Shown: one piece after another, positions 1 to 12,194 of the stretch
Layout of the letters: the number at the start of each line of letters is the position of its first letter
Numbering within the stretch: position 1 is the stretch's first letter
Assembly (NCBI RefSeq): GCF_002078875.1
Contig: NC_034412.1
Coordinates: 83,866,897-83,930,896, forward strand
Direction: 5' to 3'
DNA length: 64,000 nucleotides
DNA from: Numida meleagris
Taxonomy: Eukaryota > Chordata > Aves > Galliformes > Numididae
Notes under the pieces: generated by a model
Databases searched by the model: none
Seen by the model: only the letters and a program-made list of their open reading frames with translations
What the model was told of the DNA's origin: nothing
Position numbers and translations under genes: made by a program

Positions 1-17
1 CCCGTAAACCGTTGACA
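1..17 (+). mobile_element. 3' terminus of an endogenous-retrovirus-type LTR, cut by the window edge
   Basis: The first 17 bases, CCCGTAAACCGTTGACA, match the last 17 bases of the complete LTR at 57913-58443 (read on its own strand) at 16 of 17 positions and end in the same TGACA terminus. The element therefore lies mostly to the left of this window, in plus orientation. No primer-binding site beginning TGG directly follows the end, so it is more likely a solo LTR or a 3' LTR than the 5' LTR of a provirus reading into the window. Its target duplication cannot be seen because the left side is missing. Confidence 0.75.
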
Positions 18-1100
18 CTCACCAACTGGGACCATCACAAGAACTGCGGAAATAAAATTGTCAGTGATATAGCTGCAATCCAGAGTGAAAGTACTTGAAA
101 TCTCTGGAGAAAGATCTTCCTTCCAAAACATCCAGCGTGGCTTCCCAGAGCTGGGAGCTTCAGATGGTTCAGTTAAGATTGCAGGAAGCTGCCGCTTTGG
201 GGGCATAACTGTTTGGACTCCTAAGCTCATGAACAAGAACGTAAACATCTCCCAGCAAACTCCCTGTGTTTCTTGTGCTCGTAGAAAAGATAAAACCTTT
301 TAAGATTTCTGTTTAGCTTGAATTTAAATGGTAGATTTTGATCTTTTTTTTTTTCCTTTTTGTTCTTTTTTTTTAATTGCCAGCCAGAAATGATCTCCCC
401 TTTCCTCACGGGAAATATTCTAAGGCTTCAGGGTCTTTTTCATGATTATTCCTATAATTTTATCTGAAAATTGTCAGGATCATAAGCAAATGCACAAAAC
501 TCATGGATTCACACATAATGATAAATAAATGCTTTTTCTCTGCAGACTAATGAAACTTGCTCTCCATGCTTTATCCATTAAAGTTTAAACAAACACCCTT
601 TGGCATGTTGCAAACACTTTTACCTGCAGAATAATAACATTTCTTTTGATTAAAGCCTGGCCATCTTACAGATCATTGATTAATAGCAAAAAAAAGTGTG
701 ACAAGGATTTCAAGGAGGGAGTGGATATTGAATGGATCTCATATTTTGCAAAGGACTCACATTTTTCTTTCTACATAAGGAATGGTTTCCTGGTGAAAGA
801 TGGAAACGAAATCAATTTTTTAAAAATAAATGTTCTTTCAGTCACTCTGATGAGTGTCTTTACATAAATACGAGTTTGTCTGACTTTCAGTAATTCTCCT
901 GCTAAATCCAATATCCTTGTAAACTGGCCACAAAGTTTTCATGTTAATCAGTCATTTCATAACTCCAAAGACATTTTCTTTTTCATCTAATCATCTTTTT
1001 TCATCATTTTTCCAACTGCATCTCCATGAACGTTTGGCATTGCACATCTCAGTGGTGTTCCATGGCCTTCTGAGAGGCAGACTACTTGCATGCCTAGAAG
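18..1100. other. AT-rich unique sequence, no gene recognised
   Basis: Contains only short open frames (up to 73 codons) with no recognisable protein, and T-rich runs around 343-375. I see no repeat family or RNA gene here. Confidence 0.5.
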
Positions 1101-1256
1101 TCATAAAATCATAGAATCATAAAATCACCAAGGTTGGAAAAGACTTCTAAGATCACTGAGCCCTACCGTTCACCTATCACCAATATCTCCCCACTAAACC
1201 ATGTCCCTTAGTACACCATCTAAACGTTTCTGGAACACTTGAACAGCCTGTTCAAG
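1101..1256 (-). mobile_element. CR1 LINE 3' end, 5'-truncated
   Basis: The block opens with repeated ATAAAATCATAGAATCAT, the reverse complement of the CR1 3' terminal repeat, followed by the typical AGGTTGGAAAAGAC segment and the CCATGTCCCT motif. The copy is about 155 bp, diverged, and loses CR1 similarity after the GAACAGCCTGTTC region. CR1 is the dominant avian non-LTR retrotransposon and nearly all copies are truncated at the 5' side like this one. Confidence 0.9.
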
Positions 1257-1904
1257 ACTGTTCTTCAGCTGCCTTTTCAGCTGACTGACAGGTGAACACA
1301 CACTGTGCTATGGGTATAAAACTGACCTAGTGGCAGCAACAGATGATGTGGATTTTTCATCTTTTTTAATGGTTGGTCTTTATAAAACTGTTGAAAGAGA
1401 GGTTGATGCTTCTTTCTGCTTCTACATAAATATCCTCTTGAGTGTTCAGGACATTTCATTTCCTGTTTGAGTTGTATACAGCCCTTCTATACTCTTTTGT
1501 GGCTGACTAACATATACATATTTGAGTACTATAGACACAGGAATTCTTTTAAAGTCATATGGATCTTCATTAAACTCAAGGCCACTAGATTGTCTGCTCT
1601 TTTTATCACTGGCCAATTATAGATAACTTTTACCTGGAGCCTGAAGATTTGCTTCTGACAAAAGCACAGATTTTTACAAAGGCATCAAATCCTGATGAAC
1701 ATCCTAAAGAATGGAAAAAAAATCCTGTGAATAATCAGCTTAAATGGAAATCACTATTAAAAATGTGTACGTTATTTTTTCAGATTAATTTTTCTGCTTT
1801 CTGTTTCCAGGCATTGATTCTAGAGGAGCTCTCTTGAGAACATTTTTTTTTGTTTTTCATCAAAGTATTTATACACTGTCTCTGAGTTAGTTTTCAGTCT
1901 CGAG
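1257..1904. other. Unique AT-rich sequence
   Basis: No repeat or gene recognised. The open frames are 60-62 codons or shorter, as expected by chance in AT-rich DNA. Confidence 0.5.
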
Positions 1905-2060
1905 TCTGATAAACTGAACAGGCTCAGGTTTGTGAGCTTTTGTCTGTGAAGCATTTGCTCCGTGTCCCCTGATCATTTTTGTGTCTCTGTAATATTGTCT
2001 CAAATTTCTCAACAATTTTTTAAAAATGAATGTACCAGAACAAAGAGAGTTATTCTACCA
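1905..2060 (-). mobile_element. Probable old CR1-like LINE relic
   Basis: The stretch has the order AAACTGAACAGGCTCAGG, then CCCCTGATCATTTTTGTG, then a degraded CCAGAAC near 2035. That is the order of segments in the ORF2-to-3'UTR part of old CR1 copies read on the minus strand. Similarity is patchy and there is no 3' terminal repeat, so this is an internal, highly diverged fragment. It could be chance resemblance. Confidence 0.45.
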
Positions 2061-5000
2061 TCAATCTCATTCTAACATGTGGAAGTTAAATCTTTTCCTC
2101 ATTTTTCGTCAGTGCTCTCCAGTGCACATATCCCTAGGCTGCACTTTTTGGTGTGTTGTGAAAATAGTTTTGGAATCTGGATTTTCAAAAACCTAAATCC
2201 ATAGAAGAATCCCATTCAGCAAAATTTATTATTTATTATTGCACATTTATTCATTGAGACCTATTATTTAGCCAGGGCTTAATCCCATTTTACATATTCA
2301 ATAATGGTATTTTAAGAAACAGTTTTATAAATAAGGGCCAAATGCAGTGTGAAGCCAAATGTTCTAAAGAAATATTTCCATCTATCTTGATCAACCAAAA
2401 AATTATTTTTTTTAAAATATGAGGTTTGTTTCACAAGACCTCTTTGTCATAAACCATATTGTTTTGCATTTATACATTTTATTGTTTATCTTCTGTTCCT
2501 TTTCATGGATAATCTTTCATCAGATTCTCTGCTGTTTATATAGTATAAGGTTTATACACCTTATACTGATGGCATATTAGCCATTCTCTTTGTACTTCAT
2601 TATCCAACTGCGGGTGCTGCACCATAAGATTTACTGCAGATGGAACTCTCCAGAGTGCTGTTGGCCAAGGATCTGAGAGCAGCAAGACGGCACCTAAGAC
2701 TTTGGCTGTCTTCACACTGGTAAAAGAGAGTCTGAAATGAAATTTAATGCATCTACGTTTAACGAATAGATCCTGGGAGATGGGTCAGTGTGGGAAGAAG
2801 AGAAGTTAGTTAATGTAGCAATGTTGACAAGAACAAAAAGATACACAGTGGCCAGAAAGAGATGCAGGATGAGATCCCTAATGAGATGTAGTGCTGCAGC
2901 GCCCCATCCATGGTCCACAGCAGTTTCGCTTGGCGCTGTTTCCTATGTTTTCATGTTTCTACATAAAATCACATGGGTTTTTTTAGTTACCTCTCTGTGT
3001 ACCAATCCGTGTCTTCAAATGGCAAGTTCAATGCACTGGGGAACTTCCCTTCCTCCTCAAGGTCCTGAATAAGGCAAGGTAAATCACCACCATTTCTGCT
3101 TCTGGTCAACCTCTACCATTAGTTGACCCTCATGTCCACTGGGCCCCTTTCCAGCAAGAGGAGATCAATGGTCTCAGAGAAATAACTTCCCTCTTAAAGC
3201 AAGAACCAATTTTCACCACTTTATTTATCAAATGAAATAAGTGTTTGGGCAGGAAATCCTCCCTGAGAAAAATATTAAAGAAAGCACACAATGACCTACC
3301 TCATTGCTTATGCAATGCAGGTAAAGCTTTCTTTGGGAAAGGAATCAAGATTGCTTCTCATATTATTTACTTTCGTTTGTTTGTTTGTTTTCTTGTTAGA
3401 CCAAAAATATTTTTCCTCTCATTTGAATAATTGTGATTACTGCAGTACCACCTGTGACAGCTGTAATGATCATTTGATAAAATAGACAGAAGGCAGAAAT
3501 AACATGAAACTGCTGTTGCAAATAGAAGGAAACTGAAAGGAGGGTTTCTTTAAACCAGACTGGAAAAATGAGTAAAAATATTTATTGTTTAGACTTGTAG
3601 TACTCTTCATGTATATTAGAAGTGACCTTTCTTGTTCTATGGCATCCATAAAATGTCTTTTATTGAACCAATTAAAGTGTAGAGACATTCAGAAGGTGAT
3701 ATTAAAAATAATAGATAAAGTAAAATAAAATGGGTTTATAAGCAAACATGAGACAGCACTCAGGTCCAAAATACATTTCTCAGTTGCTTGGCTAAGCAGG
3801 GTTAAAAACTCCACATATCAAAAGGGAAAGAACCCATAACTGCTCTCTGCGAGCGATAAAACAGAAGCAGATTATCACAAAGCTGTTTATCATTAGGGTG
3901 AGAAGGGGGAGGAAAGGAGAAAAGAAACTTTGGGAAAATTTTACAAGAAGATTTGAACTTTCTGTAATATATGTGCCATTCTTAATTATCCATTAACTAA
4001 TTTCTTATTGTAATTTTTGGCCTGTACCTCACAAGGCAGCTGGTGGATGCATTAGAGGTTTAAGAAGTTCTGATGTAAAACAACTCCCATGCTGTGAATA
4101 AGGGAAGCTGAACACTTAAAATTAAAACCAATCTTAAAAATGAACTGCACCTGAAGTCCTGTTTTGGCTACTGCCAGTGTGAAAAAGTCAGTGCAACGCC
4201 TTCATCTTGCTGACCTTCTGTCTGATGGCTGCAGAAGTGCAGCAGCTTTGTAGAATCACTTGATGGCTGAATTTCGCTGTCAAAGCAAAGAGCTCAATAA
4301 CGAATTAAATATAGAACCACTTTTTATCTCAAAGTAATAGTTGCACAGTACATTACAAGATGTTAAGATTGTGTCATGGCTCTGAGTACATCTGAGATGT
4401 TTTTTTTGTTGCCTTTCTTCTGCCCACAACAAGAGCATCCTGGCTGATAACTGCTACTTCTCATAAAGCACCATATTTCCAAGGTGTGTATCTCCCCATA
4501 TGTCAAAGATTATAGTTGTTATGCCTCCCAAATCCAGTCAGATCATCATGGCTTTTTAATTTAATAGCAATGGCCTTAATTAGATCAGATTGTCAGCTAG
4601 AAAATTACAGTACCACAAAATAAACACATTAGCACAGAGGGAAGACACCTGCTTGCAGACTGCATCCTGCCCTGCTTTGTTCTTGGGTTCAAACTCCAGC
4701 CTGGCCGCATGTGCCCCTGCTTCCATCTGACCAGGCTGTTGAGAACTGCAAAAGCAAGAGAAACATCCTCTCACCCTCCAACACTCTGGAGAGCTCAGAG
4801 CTTCATAGATGATGCATCGCTAGGTGAGCGTATAAACGAAGGCTGAACATCTCACCTGGTGATAATGCAGCTCAGTAGCAGAGTGCTTAAAAATTAACTA
4901 TACATGCTGACATTTGTTTTGGTCATCATCTTTTTCAGATAGTTAAGTGGTTCAGATATTCATAGATGTTGAAGCAAGGAAAGATTTCCCTGCTCATCTA

Positions 5001-5538
5001 GTTGCTGTCTGCAATGTAGAAGAGGCCAGAGGGTTTCATGCAGCAATGTCTGCATCAAGTCTGTAATTCCAGGTGACTTCTGGCTAGTATACAGTTTAGA
5101 AAGACATCTAGATTTCTTTAAGCAACTCAAATGGTTGAAATTCATCTTTCACAGACCAGATAACTTGTTCAAACATGTAAAAAAAATTCTACACTGCATA
5201 GCCCAATAATGCAATGTGCATACATGTACATTCTAATTAACTCTGCAGAGGCTGAGAAAAAGAATGAGTCACAGGCTAAGTGTTTTCTTGGCCTTACTTA
5301 CTAGGAAAGCAGTGATCAGAACAGACTTAGCAAACTCCAAAAAAACCACAGAGAGGCAAGGTATGTCAGTGCTTACACAGCAGCACACTCTTGGGGTTGG
5401 GCTTTCCACTACCTGCGCTTATCTGCCAGACCTATCTTCAATATCACTGTATGGCTTTGTGCTGTATAAAGGTCCTCTGAGCTGAGAACAGTAAGAGATC
5501 CGGAGCTGAAATCCACCATCATTGTCAAAGGATTCCAC
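2061..5538. other. 3.5 kb of unique AT-rich sequence
   Basis: No gene or interspersed repeat is recognised. A short (TTTG)n tract lies near 3376-3392. The largest open frame, 94 codons at 2788-3072 (+), overlaps another frame on the opposite strand and has no recognisable domain, so I regard it as a chance ORF. Confidence 0.45.
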
Positions 5539-5911
5539 TGCTGAGTCTGGAGAGGAGGAGGTTCAGGGGAGACTTTATCACTCTCTACAACTGCCTGAAA
5601 AGAGATTATAGCAAGGTGGGGATCAGCCTCTTCTCACAGGTAACAGCAACAGAACAAGAGGTAATGGCCTCAGTTGTGCCGGGGGTGTTCAGGTTGGATA
5701 TTAGGAAAAATTTATTCTCTGAAGGAGTGGTGATGCATTGGAACAGGCTGCCCAGGGAGGTGGTGGAGTCACCATCCCTAGAGGTGGTCAAGAAACATGC
5801 AGATGTGGCACTGAGGGACATGGTTAGTGGGCATGGTGGGGATGGGTTGGTGGTTGGACTAGATGATCTTGGTGGTCTTTTCCAACCTTAATGATTCTAT
5901 GATTCTATGAT
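5539..5911 (+). mobile_element. CR1 LINE 3' end with remnant of ORF2 C-terminus
   Basis: About 370 bp of CR1 in plus orientation. It begins inside ORF2 at the GGAGAGGAGGAGGTTCAGG segment and ends with ATTCTATGATTCTATGATC. The open frame at 5616-5891 carries the hallmark CR1 ORF2 tail, including FRLDIRKN and [19 protein letters not shown]2 encodes the endonuclease/reverse transcriptase, but only the last part is left, upstream of the catalytic domains' absence, so the copy cannot move itself. It is among the better preserved copies in the window. Confidence 0.95.
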
Positions 5912-6799
5912 CATCCCTATAACTTCTAACTTGTCCAATACCCACAATTTTCATTTCTTTTTTCTCCTGAGACACTGTGTATTGACATTCAGTGCTCAAT
6001 CATTCTTTCTCAATAGTCAGGATGACTATCAGTTTTCCATCCCCTGTATGCAGTATTATCTTCATGTATGTGAATTTGTTCACTTGTTCAAACATAAATG
6101 GACAGAATACTGAACACTGTAGAACAAGATGTCAAAGTTGCTAATATATTTTCTGTTTTCACCCCTTCCCCTGTCTTCCTAAATCTTACATTTAACATTT
6201 CACAGGTAGCAGAGTTTAATTACTGAAACACATCAATCACTGGCTTTAGGTCCACTGTGAAAAGCAAATTAGATTTCCTTGTGTATTACAAAGGCCTTTC
6301 CTTTGTTTTGCAATAAAAATGACATAGCACAGCCATGAAAAGCACAGACACAGAAAAGACAAAAGAAAAGAACTGGACTGTGAATACAAACTGCATATTT
6401 ATACTGATGGACACGACACCCTCCAAATCAGAGCACTGTTGACTTGCTACATAAAGGCACATTTTTTAGTGTGAAGGTGAACAGGTGCTAAATGCAGTTT
6501 AGGATCTGCATTCATGTACACAAGTGAGAAGGGCCAAGAATCCCCCTATGTTAAGGCGCTATTACACATCAAATATAAGAATAGTCAAACTTGTGAGAAC
6601 CAAGGTTGGCAGGAGACAGGCTTGGAGGTTACAGCTGCCATAAGGGGTGACCTGGAAAGGACTGAGAACAAGTTAAGAACAGACTACCTCCCTCTGTGAT
6701 ACTTTCCCAGCCACCACCTCTTTCCAGCTCAGGGGTTAAGCCTGGTTTCTATATAGTTGGTATCCCCTGACACATTTTTTTTCCATCCATATGTCCAGT
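5912..6799. other. Unique sequence between CR1 copies
   Basis: No gene recognised. Open frames are at most 68 codons. Confidence 0.45.
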
Positions 6800-7370
6800 C
6801 TCCCCTTGGTCCCACCTAAACCTTTAGTGTTCACTAAATGCTAAGGCAGGCAGGCAATTGCTGATGTATTCCCCACTGCATGAGGAATAACTCACTTCTG
6901 TTTGTTTTGAAGCTTGTTCCCTCTATCTTACTCTGACGATCCCCAGTACTTATAGTGGAAGAGACAGTGAACAATCAACCCCTATCCATCCTCTCCAGCT
7001 CACTCCTGATTTTATAGCCCTCTAGCATGTCCCCTGTAATTTGTCTCTTTTCCAGAAAGAAGAATCTTATCTTACTTAGCTATTCCTTGCACAGAACACA
7101 TCCTATATATTGATAGCCCTTGACAATCAAGGACAATTGAACCTTTTTCCAGTTCCACTATATTCTTTCTGAGATGAAAAGAACAGAACAGTACAAAGGC
7201 ACAGACACGCCATGCATTTATATAAAGGCATAGTGATTAACTCTGTTTTGTTCTCTATTGCTTTACCAATAGTTTCTAGCATTTGTGATTCTTTTTGTTC
7301 AGTACTGAGCACTGAGATGCCACTTTCATGGAATTACCAACTGTATCCTCAAAATCTCTCTCCAAAGCTG
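6800..7370 (-). mobile_element. Old amniote-type CR1/L3-like LINE relic
   Basis: About 570 bp in minus orientation. It preserves the segment order I recognise from old CR1 elements of turtles and other amniotes: TCTGTTTGTTTTGAAGCTTG (6898-6917), CCTGATTTTATAGCCCTCTA, GTCTCTTTTCCAGAAAG, TTCTTTCTGAGATGAAAAG, and TGCATTTATATAAAGGCAT near 7213. It is AT-rich and strongly diverged, with stops in all frames, unlike the younger CR1 tails elsewhere in the window. Edges are approximate. Assignment rests on remembered family sequence, not on a search. Confidence 0.75.
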
Positions 7371-9016
7371 TAAAGGTTAGGTCAGAACCCCTCAATTTAC
7401 AAATGAAATTGAGACGATGTCTTCATGCATGCATTTAATTTCATCATCCATCCAGGCTGCTCAAAGCTACATTTTCACTTGTATCTGTCTTTGCAGTTAT
7501 GTTCAGTTCATAGCAATGTATCGGTATATACTAGGAGCACAGTACACCAAATCCTGCACGCAGAAGCTTGTATCGCTGTTGCTTCAAGCTGAAGTGTCTT
7601 TCTGAAACATCAGTGCGAGCAAAGCCAAGACCGGGAGCCTTGGGGAAAAAAAAAATAAGAAAAAAAACTTGGAACAAGGGAGATACAAGTTTAAAGAGCT
7701 TTCCATCAATAAAACATTAACAAATCATCTGCTTTTGGAAATTGATACTGTAACTTTTTGGTCATTTTATAAAGGAGAAAGTGAAATTCAGCATCTGTGT
7801 GTGTGCATGGAAATCTCATCTAAGAGCTGGAAGTGAAAAAGAGGAAAGAATTTTTAAAGGCTTAGGGAATTTTGTCCTTATAATGGGTCTCCTCTGGGCA
7901 TATCTGTAGGCACAGGCATATCTGGCCTGTGCCACTGCTCTCCTTATAAACTTAGATAAGTTTTTTTACTGAGATTAGAGGAAGTTCTTATTACACCATT
8001 ATAAACTGGAAATTTCTTGGCAACCATGATAAACAAAGCCCAGAAAATCACTAGCAAAGTCCTTCTGTGAAGACACAGAACAGAGATCTTGAACCTGTTT
8101 GTACCAGCTTCAGTGGAGAGACATTATCACATACAGCATCATTCATTTGTATGAACTCATGGTACTTTGCCAGTGTGCTGTAATGCAGTAATGCAGTTTT
8201 GTCCTATGATCCAAATTATGTCTGAAAGCATGATTTCTGATTCTAATTTTAGGTGTATGTAAGGGTGTTACCACTTACATACCTTTTTAATGCTTTTTTG
8301 GCATGCACTCACTGAAAAATCTGGGAAGGGTATGCTGAGGGTTGTTTTCCACTGTTTTACTTATCCTTATTTTCCCTAACTTTTGGCCCCAGATAAAGTA
8401 CTTTATTTCATGATAGCATTTCATCAAACAGCTTTGTGGTACTTTAAAGGTTGACAGCTCATTCAGAGAGAATTACTTTATAACAACAGTTGCAAAACAT
8501 TTTTTGTTATATGGTATAGCTATTTTAGTCAATTTCCACAGAGGTTTTCTAAATACTTTCCTCCCTCTTTCCTGCCCCACACATGCTTCAGAGGGCTGCA
8601 GAACATTTCACTTGTCCCAGGTTACTGTAGTGCCGCTGCCCATCATTACAATTACTGTTTCATTTTTCTCTGCAGCTCTGCTGAACTCTTTTTTATGTTA
8701 ATCCAAGTAACATTTGCAAAGTGCTTAGGAATCCATCTGGGCAGCACTGTGCTTGTGTAGGATCATTACCATTACTGATAGTTAAGAATCTTCTTCATGC
8801 TCCCAGAAATGCCTGTATTTATTTTATTTAGAGCTAGTCTTCAGGGAATAAGATGGCACAATTCATCATGGTCCAAGTGTGCAATTTGTGCTCTTAGGTC
8901 ATTAATTAAAAAAAAAGGTGATGCAGACTGAGAATTCTGGGCAGCAGGGCAGTACCTTGCCAGCTGTGGTCCATCCCATCAGACAGGGTAGGTAGGGAAC
9001 ACCCTTGGAAGTTCTG
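7371..9016. other. Unique AT-rich sequence
   Basis: No gene or interspersed repeat recognised. Short A-runs occur near 7646-7668 and 8908-8917. Open frames do not exceed 65 codons. Confidence 0.45.
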
Positions 9017-9114
9017 CCATCCAACCCATCTGATACATCCAACCAATTCAATCCATCCAAACCACCCAATCCACACAACACATCTGATCCACCCAAACCA
9101 TCCAATCCATCCAT
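9017..9114. repeat. Cryptic CCATCCAA-type simple repeat
   Basis: About 100 bp made of degenerate copies of CCATCCAA / CCACCCAA / CCATCTGA with irregular spacing. The minus-strand frames across it read as a Gly/Asp/Leu/Trp-rich low-complexity string, which is a by-product of the repeat and not a protein. It has the look of a decayed minisatellite built from a short ancestral unit. Confidence 0.8.
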
Positions 9115-10205
9115 GCAGTGCCCCAAGACCATGAGAGCTGGCACTTGGGCAAGCTCCAGCTAGATCCATCATTTTCTCTCTCCATCCTCCCCACCCCTAC
9201 CTATTTTTAAACTCTTGGTAACCTGTACCAACAGGTCACAACACAATAATATACCTCCCAGGGCACTGGTGGACCGGGCTGTAACTGATGCATGACTGAG
9301 TGCTTCAGCCCTGGTTCCATGTTCTGATATTAATTGTGTTTGTCATGCTACGTAAGGGCCATGATCAGCAGCTGGCCTCAGGCAAAGGGAAAGTAATCAG
9401 TCTTTTGGAGAACTTTTCCAGTGGCTGCCAAGAATTTTCTGCATGAGGAAGCCTATTAACAAGCATCATGTGAGAGAGTGTTTACAGAAAATCAGAAAAT
9501 GCTGACCCAGGATAAGGAAAATGACCCCTCTCCGTAGTTTCACAGCTGAATAACTCTCTGATATTTCATTGAAGGGATTTAAAGGTAAGAGTTACGAAAT
9601 AACTACACAAAAGAGTTTTAAAAAACATGTTTACACTCACAACAGCCTGGTCCCACTCGCTAATTTTTGAGTGGAGATCACATCTCAAGGGAGGAAGGAG
9701 TGTTAACTGTGGTGTAATGTCTGTGCAAAGTAAAACCTCAGGGATCAGGAGGAGCATCTGACCCTTAAGCTTGCCACTCCCTGCCACACCTTGTGACTGA
9801 GCTGCTACGATGATGGTCCTGAAAAATCTTTCAAAAGTTAACTTGATGTGTTCCTAAATGAAGTCAATAAAATCTCAAGATGTGCAATGAAAATAAACTG
9901 CACAACTACCAATGGCAGGTATTCTATTATTTATAACCCAAAAGGAAAAGGGCATTTTTAAATCCCTTTCTAGGAGCTTTGCCAGAGGAGTGAATATTCA
10001 CATTAACTATGCCTTCTAATATTGTTACAATTTTGTTTTCTTAGGCTATAAATTTATATTCAGTGCTGAAAAGTGGACTTTGAGCTTTTAGGCTGACAAA
10101 GTCATTTTCCTCACTAAATAACATATTAGAAAATTCTCTCAGACAAAATATTCATTAATTGTATCAACCATTTTCTTGCGTTTGCCTCTAAAATTTCCAA
10201 TGATT
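9115..10205. other. Unique sequence
   Basis: No gene or repeat recognised between the cryptic repeat and the next CR1 tail. Confidence 0.45.
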
Positions 10206-10430
10206 GTAGAATCATAGAATCATTAAGGCTGTAAAAGACCACTAAGATAATCCAGTCTAAACAGCAACCCATGCCCACCATGCCCACTAACCATGTCCCT
10301 CAGTGCCACATTTCCACATTTCTTGAACACCTCCAGAGACAGTGACTCCACTACTTCCTTGGGCAGCCCATTCTAGTGCCCAGTCTTTCCGAGAACAAGT
10401 TTTTCCTATTATCCAACCTGAAAACCATCA
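10206..10430 (-). mobile_element. CR1 LINE 3' end, 5'-truncated
   Basis: Begins with AGAATCATAGAATCATTAAG, the reverse complement of the CR1 terminus. It continues through CCATGTCCCTCAGTGCCACA and TTCTTGAACACCTCCAGAGA, and ends near TTATCCAACCTGAAAACC. These segments encode, on the minus strand, the final ORF2 residues and the short 3' UTR. About 225 bp, moderately diverged. Confidence 0.93.
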
Positions 10431-12132
10431 AAGTGTAGCAAGTTCTCAGGTCCTTGTGAGTTGCTTGTCCAAGCCTGTCACCAGGGATTTACAGAGCCCT
10501 TGGCAGGGCAGTGCCGATGCTGTGTCATGACATGTCACGTTTGTCACCTGTGTGATCATCCTCGTCACTGAGCTATGGCAGGGGGCACAGGCTTTGTGCC
10601 CCATCTTATCCATCTGTGCACAGCCGCTCAGAATTTATTCGCTGCATTTAAACCTGAAATGAAAAAAAGAGCAACCAAACCAGTTGCAACAGAAGAGATT
10701 AGTCCAACTTGTTGCCACATGACATGCCTGAGTTAATACTCAGTACTTCTGCTTTGAAATAGTGACATTTCCATTAGAAAAGCTATTAATCGAATCACCC
10801 TGAACCTAACTGCCTGCCTTTGTAACTAAGATTCTATCTACAATGGCATTTAACATAAACTGTAAACACAGAAAAATGAATTTTCCTTTTATGTATTACC
10901 CTGTGCTCTTGGCAGATAAATTTCAAAAGAGTGCATGTTTTATCTCTCTTTCAAACTTCTCCACCTTGTGTCTGCCTTTGCCTATGGGAGTGACGCACAG
11001 ACCCTTAGCTGCATGCTTTGCGTACCTACACGTATGGTGGTGATACTATACAGAGTTTTGGGGCAATTTATTAAACAACCTTTACCACTGCAGGTGAGAT
11101 CTGCCAACCAATTGTGCGCACATGATCTCACAATCTTCCATCTACCAACAGAAATCAGTATAAATTGCCTATGCTTCACACCAGCCATGCAGATATTGAG
11201 CAGTATTTCAGCAATGAGGCAGCCACACTACCCCAGCTCCTTCCAGAGCCATGCACACAGAGATGCCTGAGCCAAAGGGCCATGTGGCCTCATAGCCCAC
11301 AGAGAGCAAGCCCTTGGTGAAGACACAGCCTCCATCACCTCCCGAAGGAATGTGTTAACTGAAGGGCAGGCCACATCCTGACTCCGTCAGCGCAGCACAG
11401 CCCTGGGGTGCTCTGCTTAGACAGCCTGAGGTGAAGCTGGGCTCCTTTAGATGGTGATATCCATGGACTGAATATGTGAAGGACCTTAACCCAACAGGCA
11501 GTGTGACTTCTCAATGGGGCTGTGTAGGAGCATAGGGCTGCCTGCCCAAGAGCTGTGCATGCTAAATATTAACACTGCTGATGATAGGGAGGAGGCCAAG
11601 GGAGTAATTCTAAATGACCTGGAGAGGTTAGAAATCTTGGCAGGAAATATCAGCCCCTGGTTCAAGTTGGAAAAAAAAAAACACAGGTTAATAGGCATGC
11701 TTCAAAACATGCCTGAATGCTGAGCTTCTGTGGGTTGGAGAAAGCTTGAAGAGCAGCTTCAGAAATGCATCTGTGAACAGCAAACTAGCAACTGTGAAAT
11801 GGCAGCAGAAAATGCAAAAAAAACAATTCAAGATGACTCAACTGTCTGGTGGCACCTTTTGCCTGCCCACTTCTCAAGATTTTCATGTACACAGCCCAGA
11901 AAGAAACTTTTGCCTCTGCCTGCAAATACAACTCATGCTTATGCTGTGACTGGAGTATAATAATAAGTACTTAAAGTTTTTGTAATAATATTTAAAACAT
12001 ATCTAGAGAAAATTATTGTGAGAAGCAATTCTTCTTACAATAATAATTTGAATTCACAACTTACATCTTAATTTCCTAAAATATTTACTTTTTTTTATAA
12101 AAAATGAAATCAGAGTTCCCACATCTCTGCTA

Positions 12133-12133
<1 letters not shown>
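10431..12133. other. Unique sequence, several overlapping chance ORFs
   Basis: The largest open frame is 111 codons at 10935-11270 (+), overlapped by frames on both strands. I see no domain, signal peptide or splice pattern that supports coding. The part from about 11220 to 11480 is somewhat richer in GC than its surroundings. Confidence 0.4.

Positions 12134-12193
<60 letters not shown>
12134..12193. repeat. (TAA)20 microsatellite
   Basis: Twenty uninterrupted TAA units over 60 bp. Perfect purity and length make it likely to be polymorphic between individuals. Confidence 0.98.

Positions 12194-12194
<1 letters not shown>

Noticed and set aside
18..60. Primer-binding site after the LTR end at position 17
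   Set aside because: The sequence CTCACCAACTGGGACC does not begin with TGG next to the LTR and does not match a tRNA 3' end that I recognise.
9017..9144. Gly/Leu/Asp/Trp-rich repeat protein on minus
   Set aside because: The pattern is produced by the CCATCCAA simple repeat in two different frames at once.
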